A stretch of DNA of 64,000 nt from Asparagopsis taxiformis (GCA_030407315.1 JALQPE010002658.1:37371-101370); one strand, 5' to 3'; counted from the stretch's first letter, positions 52,281 to 63,560 are shown. The notes: generated by a model not told the origin, from the sequence alone. Made by a program: numbers and translations.

Positions 52281-55200
52281 ATGCGTAACGCCAGGAAAGT
52301 TTTCGATAAACTTGAGCTCTCCATGTACTCCATGGAAACTGGCACGCTGTCGGTCAACGACATTTTCGTCTCCGACCAGCAATCTCGCGAAGTGGACATG
52401 GACCACGTCGACGGCATGTACCAAGAGATTCTCCGCGATGGGTACCCCAAGCACGCGCTGGGTCTCATCACAGTCGGAAAAATCTCGCGCACCGTCGGTG
52501 GAAACACCACTGCGCGCTACGAGATCTGCGACGGGCTTCACCGCCACGCTGTCGGGAAAAGGGCTGTCGCTTCTGACGACGATAGCGAGAAGGCGACTAC
52601 TCTCCGCAACACCTTCCTTGCCCTCCCGGTCAGCATCGTTTCTCGCAAGGACAACAAGGACCTAGTCACCGAGGACTTGTTGTTCCTTAGCCAGGCGCTC
52701 AATGCCAAGGCACACAGGGTCCTTGCCACCAGGCCCCGCGACTTCGTACACACCGCTATTAGCATGTACAACGCTGTCGGTGGGAAGTTTGCCGGTGTGG
52801 AGCTCAAGACGGCTGCCGCATTCGCATCGTACTTGGAACACCGCTTGTTCGGTTCAGTCCACAAGGCGAAGGCATTGAGCTACGCCACCGTCTCGCTCAA
52901 GATGATGTCGAGCCCGTTGACGTACGAGGCGTTCAAGGTCATTGGCAGTGTTAACGACGACGTTGCACTCGTCATTCTCAAGAACAGCGCGTTTACCAGT
53001 GCGCATGACCGAGCCTCTCTCCTGATGCTCGACTGCCTCATGCTTCGCAAGAAGCACGCTTCGAGGCATCAGGCCTTTGGACGAATCAAGCTTCTCGTGA
53101 GGGATTACCTCCTCAATATCCGGGCGTATTACACCTGTATGCGCAATCTGGCCGACCGGTTCCAGAAGGATATCTCAGAGCTGTACAGCATCCCTGACCT
53201 CCGCGTCAGTGGCAATGCTTCATTCTCCACTGTGGACGTCGTTTACGGGTTCGTCACCGAGTTTGAGCACCCCGTCGCTCGTTCTGCGTCGGCCCAGAAT
53301 GACCGCATGGATTCGTTTGAAAAGTTGTTCAACGACCGGTACAAGCCTGTACCGAAACCCCCAAGGCGCCCCACTCCCCCCGCCCCCTCCACTTCTTCGG
53401 CACAGGATCCTGTCGACAATCCCGCCTCTCGCCAACCTGCTGGTGCAGCCTCTGGCTCCGCCGCACAAGATGATGCGGTTGTCGACATGGATACCAGCTC
53501 GGACGAAGAAGTCCACATCCCTCCTGCCACCCCTCCTGCCACCTCTTCGCCCTCACATGCCCCCAATCCTCTTGCGGCGCCTCCTGTTCGCACAAAGTCG
53601 CCCACTTCGCATCGCACGAAGCAGGCTGGGCGCAGGAGGCGTTCGGACTCCGGTCCGGATTTCACGCGCAATGTGAAACGCAAGAGTGATTTCGCACCCG
53701 CTTCCGTCACGTCACCGGGCTCTGCTAATAGATTCAGAAGCACCCCGAAGGGAAGCGGGCAGCGATGGCGAGGAAGTGGCCAGGCAGGGCGTCGTCAAAG
53801 CTCCCGTCTCATGGCTCGCATCGAACGCGAGCAGGAGCAGGCCGCACAGGTATCCAGTGATGAATACTCTGATGCTGGCAGTGACGACGTGGAGATTATC
53901 GAAATCGAGGCAGTCGAGGTTTCGGACGAGGGAAGTGACGCATCCATGGATGATGTCCCTGACACGTACGGTGGATACAAAGTCCACCGCTACGAGGATG
54001 CCCAGCAGGCTGTCCCAGCTGCAGTTCTCAGCAACGTCTCCGCCGATACTGCGAAAGCACGAGTGCAGTCGGCGTCTTCTCTGCTCCACCCGGAGCACAG
54101 AAGCGGGTTCTACCTGGAGGAAAGCGACATCCTGGCCATCAAGGAGTCCGTTCTGGCTGCAGCTGGCGACACAGAGTCTGTTCGAACCCGGGTGTTCGAG
54201 CGAGCTCGCGGCTTCATGGACTCGGTTGGGTATGTTTGTCTACAGGACATATTCTCCCAGGGCATCGTCAGGGATGCTGTCGACAAGGTTTGCCGGTCGT
54301 TCGCTGACAAGTTCACCGACAAGGCTGAAGGTGTCTGGGGCAAAATCCTTAACAAGGAGCCCTCAGGGCTGGTCGACGGTGACGGGAACAAAATCAATCC
54401 CCATCCGTACGACGGGAAGAATCATGACCGCTACATGACTTCCTGCGCCTCAGTCACCGACAAGCTGGAGAACGAAGACGCCGAGACGTTCAAGGCCAAG
54501 CTCATTGTCGATGTTGCAATAGAAATGGTCGGAGACCTGCTCTTCGTCCAGTACGAGCTCGACCACGACCGCAAGTGTCAACCGGGGACGAAGCTCTCCT
54601 TTGCCAAGTCAGGACTGCGCCTTCTCCTGACTGGCGAGGACTGCAAACGGCAGGTGCCGCATCTGGACTTCATGTATCCAGGTGCGGACAAGAAGGACAG
54701 GAAGAAGTATTGGGGAACGCCAATGCCGAACCCAAACTTCGCCATCCTGGCGACTGGCGCAGTCAGCTCTTGCCTTTTCGTTCGCCCGCGCTCGCACGTG
54801 TACCTGAACGGGCCGGCAAGTATGGCTTCACAGCTATTGCCGGCCCTGAACGCTAAAATCGTGCACATCCCGCCGTTCTCCGTCATGTTCAGCCGTGGTG
54901 ATTTGGAACACGCCGGTCCTGGATGGTCCGATCACCGGGAGAATACGAAGCGATTCGACGGTGTCGACCTGGAAACGGCGGGTGGTGAGCGTGATCCCCG
55001 TAATATCTACGGACATTACCTCCGCATTCACACCATGGCCATTCGCGAAGGGGAGTCGATGGTGAACGACCTGGTTTTCACACCTGGTGGACCTGCACCG
55101 TACATCGCGCCGTACGACTCTGCCTACGTTCCGCAAAGTTCGTCGAACAGCGACGAGGAGAGCGACGACGGCAGCCAAGGTGGGGGTGAAGAGGGTAACC

Positions 55201-55292
55201 AGGACGGGAGCGAAGGTGGCGGCCCGCCAGGGAGCCCCAATAGTAGTAGCACTTCGTCTTCTGGTAGTGAAGAAACAGAAACTGATGATTAA
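52281..55292 (+). CDS. ParB-like domain fused to a 2OG-Fe(II) dioxygenase (gene A)
   Basis: 1003 aa from the ATG at 52281. The N-terminal ParB/Srx-like domain spans about 25-150: 'VDMDHVDGMYQEILRDGY' and the signature D-G-L-H-R-H at 84-89, followed by a helical region to about 350. The middle is disordered, with a basic GRRRRS/VKRK stretch (likely nuclear signal) and an acidic 'VEIIEIEAVEV' that resembles a SUMO-interacting motif. The C-terminal domain (about 600-930) carries a 2OG-oxygenase facial triad: H794-L-D796 ('VPHLDF'), distal H877 ('RGDLEHAGPGW') and candidate 2-oxoglutarate Arg915 ('YLRIH'). A Gly/Ser/acidic tail ends it. The predicted role is oxidation of a DNA, RNA or protein substrate; linking it to modified bases is inference from the ParB-like partner domain. 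Confidence 0.75.
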   Translation: MRNARKVFDKLELSMYSMETGTLSVNDIFVSDQQSREVDMDHVDGMYQEILRDGYPKHALGLITVGKISRTVGGNTTARYEICDGLHRHAVGKRAVASDDDSEKATTLRNTFLALPVSIVSRKDNKDLVTEDLLFLSQALNAKAHRVLATRPRDFVHTAISMYNAVGGKFAGVELKTAAAFASYLEHRLFGSVHKAKALSYATVSLKMMSSPLTYEAFKVIGSVNDDVALVILKNSAFTSAHDRASLLMLDCLMLRKKHASRHQAFGRIKLLVRDYLLNIRAYYTCMRNLADRFQKDISELYSIPDLRVSGNASFSTVDVVYGFVTEFEHPVARSASAQNDRMDSFEKLFNDRYKPVPKPPRRPTPPAPSTSSAQDPVDNPASRQPAGAASGSAAQDDAVVDMDTSSDEEVHIPPATPPATSSPSHAPNPLAAPPVRTKSPTSHRTKQAGRRRRSDSGPDFTRNVKRKSDFAPASVTSPGSANRFRSTPKGSGQRWRGSGQAGRRQSSRLMARIEREQEQAAQVSSDEYSDAGSDDVEIIEIEAVEVSDEGSDASMDDVPDTYGGYKVHRYEDAQQAVPAAVLSNVSADTAKARVQSASSLLHPEHRSGFYLEESDILAIKESVLAAAGDTESVRTRVFERARGFMDSVGYVCLQDIFSQGIVRDAVDKVCRSFADKFTDKAEGVWGKILNKEPSGLVDGDGNKINPHPYDGKNHDRYMTSCASVTDKLENEDAETFKAKLIVDVAIEMVGDLLFVQYELDHDRKCQPGTKLSFAKSGLRLLLTGEDCKRQVPHLDFMYPGADKKDRKKYWGTPMPNPNFAILATGAVSSCLFVRPRSHVYLNGPASMASQLLPALNAKIVHIPPFSVMFSRGDLEHAGPGWSDHRENTKRFDGVDLETAGGERDPRNIYGHYLRIHTMAIREGESMVNDLVFTPGGPAPYIAPYDSAYVPQSSSNSDEESDDGSQGGGEEGNQDGSEGGGPPGSPNSSSTSSSGSEETETDD

Positions 55293-55547
55293 GTTTAGTA
55301 CTAGATACTTAGCATGCAACTAGAACTAAACTCTAACTCATAAACGTCTCAGTATTGAACAGCATCTCCATACCTTCCAGGCCAGCAGTACTATAGGCCT
55401 ATACTACGCTATACCTTGGGGTATTACCCCTATTGCCTAATAATTCTACTACTAGCTAACGGACGAGGACAGCCTTGGTGATGCAGAGGCAGCAGGAGTA
55501 GTACTCAGGGAGACCCATATCTGCTTCAGAGCCTCTTGGGGTAGATT

Positions 55548-55921
55548 TGTCATACTGGACTTGCTCGAGCAATACTCAATCCGGGGTACGAACTAGTTCG
55601 GATTGAGTATTGCTCGAGCAATTTCTGGCGGTCACTTGGCCCGCAAAAATCGAAAATATTTTTTCAGAAATTATTTGCGCCCAATTTCGGCCGTTTTGGG
55701 CGCCAGAAATTGCTCGAGCAATTCTCAATCCGAGTTAGTTCGTACCTCGGATTGAGTATTGCTCGAGTAAGTTCAGGCGGCCGCAAAATTGAAAATATTT
55801 TTTTCAGAAATTATTTCCGCCCAATTTCGGCCATTTTGAGCGCCTGGACTTGCTCGAGCAATACTCAATCCGAACTAGTTCACATCTCGGATTGAGTATT
55901 GCTCGGGCAAGTCCAATACGA
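55548..55921. repeat. Three-palindrome cluster between genes A and B
   Basis: 61-bp palindromes at 55561-55621, 55710-55770 and 55850-55910. The left end TGTCATACTGGACTTGC matches the 510-bp element; the right end is diverged (GTCCAATACGAC). Spacers are the same AAATTATTTC...GGCGCC type. It looks like the 510-bp element after losing one unit. Confidence 0.85.
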
Positions 55922-56061
55922 CTGCGGCTGGAAGATGCCTGACAAGTGACATGTCCGTCAATGCCCTAAATGAAATACTGCAAATTTTATTTTTAAAAGC
56001 ACAGGTCCTGTCGCGATCTCCCGGCATCCAACCCTTGTACTGCAAGCTCTTGCTCCGTTAC

Positions 56062-56131
56062 TACCATTCTCTCTCCATCTCCCTCCCTCCACCTCTCCTC
56101 CCGTTTACGTTCTCTCTTCCATCCACGCACT
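56062..56131 (+). promoter_or_regulatory. Polypyrimidine leader of gene B
   Basis: CTCTCCATCTCCCTCCCTCC-type sequence runs to within about 10 bases of the ATG at 56132 (CACTATGG). Confidence 0.6.
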
Positions 56132-59100
56132 ATGGCCGATAAGGAACCACAGCACATCTTCCAGGAACTGGTCTGGAGCAGTTACTCCTTCCGCGGTGTG
56201 CACATGTCCATCGAGGAAACCCATGTCGCTGCGCAGACCTCTCGCGAGGTCGACGACGCTCACGTGGATCGCATGCTACAGGAAATGCTCGTCGACGGGT
56301 ACACTGAGAAAGGCCTCGGCCAAATCACTGTGGCCGAGCGCATGCACAACGGCAATAAGCGTTTCGAAATTGCTGATGGTCTGCATCGTCGCACTGTTGG
56401 AATGCGTATCCTCGCGTCCACGGATGTCTCCGAAAAGACAAAGGCTCTGCAGAAGCAGTTCCGCGACTTGCCCATCCAGATTGTCAGCCGTAATGATGGC
56501 TTGGAAATGACTCTCGAAGATCTCCTCTTCATCAGTCAGCGAATGAACTCCAAGTCTCATCGCGTTCTTCCCACTCGACCTCGAGACCGCGTCCACAGCG
56601 CTATCAGCTTGTACAACGCTGTCAATGGACGCATGGGTACGGCCGAGCTGAAAACGGCTGCTACGTTTGGGATGTTCCTTCACTCGCGCCACTTTCACAT
56701 GGCAATGAAGCTCTCTCAGGCCATTTCATACGCATCCGTCGCGTTGAAAATGATGCACAGTCCATTGACCTATGCAGCCTTCAAGACCTTCAGTGCCGAC
56801 GACGAGGAAGGCGTTGCTTTCAGCGTCCTCAAAAATTCCGTGTTCACTCGAGCTACGGATAGAGCTTCGCTGCTCATCCTTACCTGTCTCAAGCTCCGCA
56901 AGGACAATCCCTCCAAACATCTCGCCTTTGGGCAGTACAAGGACCTCAAGGTCAAGGACTACCTGCAGAACATCTGCGATTATTCCGCGGTCATGCGCGC
57001 TGCTGCAGAAGAGCTCAAGGTGGATATCGCCACCATTCACGATCTCCCTGATCTTTTTGTTCGCAATGGCAAACAGGTTTCCACAACTACCTACGTTTAC
57101 GAATTGGTTACAATGTTCGAGAAAGGTGTCGTGCCTAGAACGAAGGAGGCTCAACAGCTCCGTGACCAACGATTCAAACAGACCATTATCGACCGTTTGA
57201 ATCCGCCCACATCTCCCAAGCTCACCCTACCATCCGAACAGGATGACATTTCCTCACCCTCCCCTGCCACTCCTATCGAGGGCCTCGAGCCAGCCCCTCT
57301 CCCTGCTATCACTAATACCCCTCCAACGCAAGGTCCAGTCATTGATGACGATGCAGCCAGTGATAGGCTGACAAAAAACACTCCCGCGGACGACAACGAC
57401 AGCACCCATTCCATTGAGCAGAAACTCCGCGGTACAGCTGTTCACGATGGAATATCTCCTGAAAGGGATGAAATCCTTCCAAACATCGACAGGGCTTCCA
57501 GTGGTTCTGCAGACCAGAATCAACATCACTCCGATGAAGATGGCTCTTCCTCCAGTGAAGATGCTATCATACCGGACGTGCGAGATTCTACTGTCGAAGG
57601 TGACCCCAACAGTCCCTTCCAGTGTGCGCTCGGGGAACACTGCCGTCTCCCACTATCCAAACCAGCTCACAAGTGCACAACGTGCAACTCTGTTGCTGTT
57701 CACAACCTCTGTGATTATCCAAGAGTGCACCACCTCATCCCAGTGAAGTACATCAACAATGGTGATAGAGACATGCTCATGGTTTGCTCTCGCAAATGTT
57801 ACGATGGCAAAAATGAGGGAGACCTTCCTTCTTTTGCCCCACCTCCCGGCGTTTCCGTTCAGGAAGCATGGAAAGGAGATCCTTTCGACCCCTTCAAACC
57901 CAGCACTGCCAAGTCTCCTCTCAAGTCCACTCCGAAAAAGAATACCTCAAGGAGTACTACGGCCGGGAAATCCCCCATCCTCCCCACTCCGAAGGGAAGC
58001 AAATCTTCTGCCGCTCCCACCCCTCCCCTTCCACGCCAGAAACGCCTGCGGAGAGTGCGCGTACCCCGGTTGCCGAGAAAAGTGCAGATACGCCCTCCAC
58101 TGCGACTGTGCGTAAAAGTCCCCGCACCAAGAGAAACGTTACCTCTCTATACACTCCGGAGCGCAATGTCAAGCAAAAGATTTCTCGCTCCGCTTCCAAG
58201 AAGGGCCCGAAAACAAAAACACTCAAGGGCTCGGAAACCAATTCCGCCTTTCCAGCACCGTTCTCTGCCGTACCCCATCCAAAGAACGAGGAAAAACAGC
58301 AGGACGTCCCTCCTGCCGTGTTGGAAAAAGTTTCCACCCAGAAGGCCGCCCGCAACGTTCACCTCGCTTCCTCTCTACTACCAGACAACCATAGAAGCGG
58401 TTTCTATCTCACCGTGGAGAAGATTCAGTCCATCAAGGACTCTATTGCTACCGCCGCAGCGACCGAGCCTCTACAGCAAGAAATCTTCTTTGAACGCGCA
58501 AGAGGTTCCATTGAGTCCCTCGGTTATGCTGTTCTTGATGATATCCTCAGTCAGCCCATTGTCAAGGCTTCCGTGGATGTTCTCTGCAAGTCGTTTGCAG
58601 AAATGTTCACCAATCAAAGCAAGAACTCTTGGATGCTTATACCTAACATTGGCACCACGAACGTCGGCGCTGCCACCAGTGAAAACGAGCGTCGCTACAT
58701 GACTCCCTGTTCCGCCGTCACCGACGATCTAGAGAATTCCAACGAACCGCTTTTCTCTGATAAGCTCATTGTGGACGTCGCTTTGGCTGTTGTCGGACAT
58801 CAGCTCCATCTGCGCTCTGCTATATCCAGCCTGCGTGAATATGCTGAAGGCTCGGAGTTGAAGTTTCAAGGGTCCGGACTTCGACTTCTTCTTACAGGCA
58901 ATGGCACTAAACGCCAGGCCTCCCACTTCGCCTTCAATCCCACTACCCCCGGCAAATTGTGGAAGACTAATGTTGACGCAAACCCTGAACCGAGCTATGT
59001 CTTTGTTGCCACCGGGGTGGGGTCTCCAGTGCTCGTTCGCCCGCGCTCCCATGTCTACATCAATTGCGCCCCGCGTTATGTCTCGAAAATTTGGCATCTT

Positions 59101-59480
59101 CTTCCTCCTCGGATTGTATGGATCCCCCCTTCTCCGTCATGGTCATGCGCGGTGACGTCGAACATGCTGGTCCCGGTTGGGATGACCATGCCCTAATGAG
59201 AACCATGCATCCCAATGATGGTCAGCTCTCTACGTACGGACAGTATGTCCGTATTCAGTCTCTAGCTGTTCGCGAGAGGGTGCCATGGTTCCTGAAGACA
59301 TGCAATGCATCGACAACTCCCCCAAACGCTACAAATTCCCACATGACGACGTCCAAGTCATCTAAACCTCCATCAAATGATGTCCCACAGACTCCCTTTC
59401 CATTCTCTCTACCATCATCTTCACCATATTCTGTAGGGTTTCTCTCTATTCTTCCTCTACTTTTGCCTACTCCTAGCTAG
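56132..59480 (+). pseudogene. ParB-like / Cys-rich / 2OG-oxygenase protein (gene B), two frameshifts
   Basis: Paralogue of gene A. The ParB-like domain at about 20-150 has 'REVDDAHVDRMLQEMLVDGY' and 'IADGLHRR'. Between the domains gene B has a Cys-rich module absent from A (about 495-560: QCALGEHC, CTTCNSVAVHNLC, CSRKC), probably zinc-binding. The frame then shifts near 58,030 and again in a six-C run at 59124-59129. Homology to A continues across both: 'HRSGFYL', 'RYMTPCSAVTD', 'VRPRSHVYIN', 'MRGDVEHAGPGW', 'YGQYVRIQ'. In the first facial-triad motif the metal-binding Asp is Ala (H-F-A). Both shifts lie in or near C-runs, so sequencing error must be excluded before calling it dead. Confidence 0.7.
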
Positions 59481-59599
59481 TGTTTTGCATCTCTTAAAGT
59501 GATTGCCACACTTCTTTTCCATTTCCACTTCTCTCATTCCATCTCCGTCCTTCGCTGGTGTTCTCATTTCACAGTCTCCACTCTTCACCCTTCACATAG

Positions 59600-59865
59600 T
59601 TGGTCGAGCAAATCTCAATCCGGCATTGCTTGGTTCCCGATTGAGTATTGCTCGACCAATTTCAGTATGACAAATATTTCAGTATGACAGATACAAATTG
59701 GTCGAGCAAATCTCAATCCGGCATTGCGTGGTTCCCGGATTGAGTATTGCTCGACCAATTTTAGTATGATAATATTTATTTAATTTCAGTATGACAGCTA
59801 CAGATTGGTCGAGCAATACTCAATCCGGGAACCTCGCAATGCCGGATTGAGATTTGCTCGACCAA
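59600..59865. repeat. Three-palindrome cluster, variant type, between genes B and C
   Basis: Palindromes at 59600-59659, 59698-59758 and 59805-59865 have TTGGTCGAGCAA/TTGCTCGACCAA arms and a different centre (GGCATTGC.TGGTTCCC). The first two are each followed by a (T)TTAGTATGA or TTTCAGTATGACA terminus. The third is inverted. Confidence 0.85.
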
Positions 59866-59997
59866 TTCACTTTGCAATGTAACGGTCATCCCTGACGTAA
59901 ACTGCCTGCCTCCCGTCCCTTCCGATTCTGGGTGATCACCAAACCCAAGCGCCGTCCCCTCTACCAAATACGGCTCGGTATCCGAACCCGTCCGTAT

Positions 59998-60057
59998 TCC
60001 GTCCGTTCGCTCCTTTCCCTCGCCAGACTTTCTCTCCCACACACCTTTCTCTCCCTC
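59998..60057 (+). promoter_or_regulatory. Polypyrimidine leader of gene C
   Basis: C/T-rich from CGTTCGCTCC to CTCCCTC directly before ATGGCT at 60058, as in genes A, B and E. Confidence 0.6.
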
Positions 60058-61699
60058 ATGGCTCCTCCCAACAATGAAAACATCCACCGCGACGTGGAAG
60101 CGCGCTTCTCCGCTCTTCTCCAACAGTTCCTCGCTCCCATTCAGGAAGAACTGGCCGCTCTACGTTACCTTTCTTCCCTCCTCGCGGCACCAACACTGTT
60201 CCAGCTGCCAGCGCTGAGGATCCATACAGGAGCGTTCATATTGCCTGTCAGCTTGTGAACAGCATTTTCAGCAACAAAGCAACCGTCTCTCGCTTCGTTG
60301 CTCACTGCACAGTCAAGGAGTTGGCCAGGACTGGCGCTCCGTTCCAGACCAGCTGTCCTAGTTCCTCCCATCCTTCCAACTCCTGTCCGACTCTGCTCCT
60401 CGCCGCACTGTCCTTCTCCCAATTCTCTTCCACTCCCGCGGACTCCGCAAAGTCCAAGCGTTCCCTCATTTCCAGCCCCGTAGGGAAAAAGCACGTCTAC
60501 TTGAAGCGCTCAATCGTCGGTTCCGCTTTCTTCTCAATGGCCAACGACCAGGTCGTTAGGTGGAAGGACTCGACATCGCGTAAAGCCGGCAACGTAGACC
60601 CTGGAGAAGAGGATGACCTTAACATGTCGACAGCCATCCGCAGCTACCCCCTCCGAAACGCCACCGTTGTACCTCAGGATAAGCCTGCCTGGGTGCGCCT
60701 CCCGCCTCATGCTCTTCGAGAAGCCTTTGCACTTGCAATGCCCACAGATGAAGACAACATCGTTGTGCCGCCTTCAAAGCGGAAGCGACTATCTACCGGC
60801 ACCGATGTAGACTCCATCCGAGCTCCCCCTGCCTCTTCCTCGACATCCAGAAACTCCGCTATCCCTGCAGCAGATACTGGACCCGTTATGTTGGCTACGT
60901 CCGCGCTGCGTGCTCTTACAAAGTTCTTTAACAACTCTAGAAAGAATATGAAACAAGAGCTTCTCAAATCATGTTTCTTTCTTCTTCACCAAGATTTCGA
61001 CGCCGTTCTTCTCGACAACTCTGCAGATAGTAATCAAGCATCGTTCATGACGTTCAATAACGACTTTCCCCTTCGTTCCGATGATTCTATTCCTACCACT
61101 GCTAGAGCGTACGGGAACAGTGCAGAAGCAAACAAGGTATATGAAGAAAACGACAGAATCTTCAATACTTTCACGCTCGACTGTCATGAGCTCATCGTTC
61201 AGGTCACCTATACAGTTTCCGTCACAGACTCCGAAGCCGACTCCTCTCCGTCTCGTTCCTCACAGCAACGAAAAGCTCTGACCAAATTCTCCTTCCTCAC
61301 CACTGCCATGGTACTGCTCACCAGTTTCTGCCAATGCCCTCAACGCCATCTTCTGTGCCACAATACGGAAGCTATTCTTGCCTCTTACAAGATAGCTATA
61401 TGCTTAAAATCACTATTCTCCTCAATGATAGACTCAGATGAATATGGTAGAGATGGCTTCCCGCTTGTTGGAAGTCACGGATGCCTTGACCTCCGCGACT
61501 ATATTCCTGGTGGCGAGCTACTCTCCAGCTTCATTCGAAAGAAGAAGAATATATCCGCCCACGAATACGATGCAATCAATTCGACACAACAGATCTTTGT
61601 TCCATAGCAACTGAGGACCTCGATCCTCCCTGCAACGTTACGGAAGACCATCAAGCTTTGCAGGAGGATGAGGAGCTTGGAATATCCCTCGTCATGTGA
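60058..61699 (+). pseudogene. Unrecognised protein (gene C), frameshifted
   Basis: Starts ATGGCTCC after the pyrimidine leader. A helical N-terminus 'RDVEARFSALLQQFLAPIQEEL' is followed by a frame change near 60,180. The protein then continues well-composed through 'QLVNSIFSNKATVSRFVAH', a basic PPSKRKRLS (likely nuclear signal) and 'ALTKFFNNSRKNMKQELLKSC'. The long frame stops at 61,607, but an alternative frame after about 61,588 continues convincingly to a stop at 61,699 ('DPPCNVTEDHQALQEDEELG'), implying a second shift. I recognise no domain. It could be a decayed gene or carry sequence errors. Confidence 0.5.
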
Positions 61700-62271
61700 C
61701 TTCTCCTTTCCCCTTATGCCTAGTAGACTCAAACAATAATGTAAACTGTAGTCTTCTTTGAAACCTTCAAACTTTTACCGTTCTCCTTTCATATTCTACT
61801 CATCCATTTATTATCGCTCTATAGCAGGTACTTCTCGGCCAGTTTTTCCATTCTTCCCGCTCCTACTGCCCTGTTCACTACTTCTTCGGACAGCAGTTTG
61901 GCTATTCTTCGCGGTTCGTCAATACCATGGATTAAAACATACGGTACGTAAACTCGCAAACAACCCCACTGTCCCTCTCCATTCCTTCCACGTTTCCTCT
62001 GCCCAACAGGCTCCCATTCCACCCGGAAACTCTTCACAACTCCGCTCCTTCGACTTCTTCCCCCATTGACACATCCACTGCGAACCTCTGAATGAATTGG
62101 GCACACCCCCTCTCGACTCTCAACCCCATCTTCGAAACGTACTGTCCCTGCACTATTGTGCGATCCCTTCGAACTGCACACAGTGCAGATTGTTCCCTCC
62201 GCAGCGCACAGAACATGCTGCTCCCGATGCTCATCGATACCGGTCCATTCTCACTATTCCCTCCATCATCC
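61700..62271. other. Gap between the convergent gene C and gene D remnants
   Basis: Minus-strand frames (for example 61819-62181) could be further decayed parts of gene D, but continuity could not be established. Confidence 0.4.
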
Positions 62272-63560
62272 TCACAAGTGCCGTCCCCATATTTGCAGGC
62301 TACTCTGTTTCCAAAACCTCTCTTCATTCTCTTTCTCTTCTTCTTTCCCGTCAGTAGTAGACACGTTACGGGTGTGCACAAGCATTTCGCTGCGCTGCAA
62401 TAAAGATATTCCTAGCATGTCGGATAGCACAGCAAAGTTGCTGCAAACCACTGTGATCGCTTCGTTTCCAGTTCCATGCATTGCCGAGTGTAAACTGGGA
62501 TACACATCGTACAGACCTTCACCGTATAGGTCTATTGTTCCCTTCAGTAACTCTCGGAATATCCCGCTGCACAATGTAGCAGGAACTTGTATCGGAGAGG
62601 TCACGAGATTTCCGCACATCATAGCTCCGTCCACCATACTTGTAGAGAACACGCGACTAGAGCTTCCAGTCGGTATTCGTACAGCCTGTTCTACCATCTT
62701 CTCCACTCCTCTCCGCATCATCGACAACAGCACCAGACCAACATTATCAACGATGCTGCTGGAACAATTAAACTTCCCGCGTCCAACAACGACATTGCAT
62801 CCTCCAGAACTCGCACCCTGGTCTCCAGCTGGCTCTCATTCGACGTCCTCTGTGCCCTCACTGCTCCATCTTCGGTTTTAACACGCTTGTAATCCGGCTC
62901 CCCAGCTTGCCGGCTATCCTCAGCGCTACTGTAGCTGGACTCCTCCGACAGTTAATCTCCTCCCCCTCATCGTGACCGTCAACGTTTCCGACAGAGCATT
63001 TTCCTCTGCGCCACGCAGTCGGCTGCTGTCCGGCGCACATAATTCTCCGTCCGAGTAGGAACGTTCCATCATCATATCCCACGCAGGGATATCCCTTTCC
63101 GGCATTGCATCGTACAGAATCCTGCCTTCAGCGATGATCTCTTCCTCGAATTTCGGCTGCACGCTACCCGAAAATCTCCAAGACCTTACATCCGAAAACG
63201 CCACTTTCTCCCACCTTGTATAATATGGATCATCATCACCGACGCGCCGTCTCCATCCTTAGCGTCCCCAGATTCCACGACCCCGGGCACGTACACTCCA
63301 CTTTCCCTCTCTACGTCTACGAGGGCTCCTGGTGGAGGAGCTCCCGTGCATACTGGAAACTCTTCGGGGAGGCTCAGTGACACCACCTTCCCGCCCCACC
63401 ACATCCCCACACCAGACACCTCAAACCACACCCTCGATCCTAGACCCCACTTTCGGCAAGTCTTCGATACCGAGTACCCTCTCTTGGGCACGGTTCGCAA
63501 TCGCTTTTTCGCTCTTGCACCTAATCCTCGCTGACTCACGCCTGTTTCGTCATGATTCCC
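62272..63560 (-). pseudogene. Decayed gene with PWWP-like N-terminus (gene D)
   Basis: The minus strand gives successive protein-like stretches in changing frames. First comes 'GLGSRVWFEVSGVGMWWGGKVVSL' (63,440-63,370), which resembles a PWWP/Tudor-type domain core. Then, after a shift near 63,195 at a G-run, 'VAFSDVRSWRFSGSV', and after a shift near 62,930 a stretch into 'GSRITSVLKP'. A coiled-coil-like 'SQLETRVRVLEDAMSLLD' follows, and finally 'MMRRGVEKMVEQAVRIP' to a stop at 62272. There is no intact ATG-started frame. Repeated single-base shifts indicate a pseudogene or poor sequence. The domain assignment is tentative. Confidence 0.4.

Noticed and set aside
62156..62881. 241-codon plus-strand frame
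   Set aside because: It opposes a minus-strand series that reads more like real protein (gene D remnants). Its own composition is Ser/Pro/His-rich and featureless.
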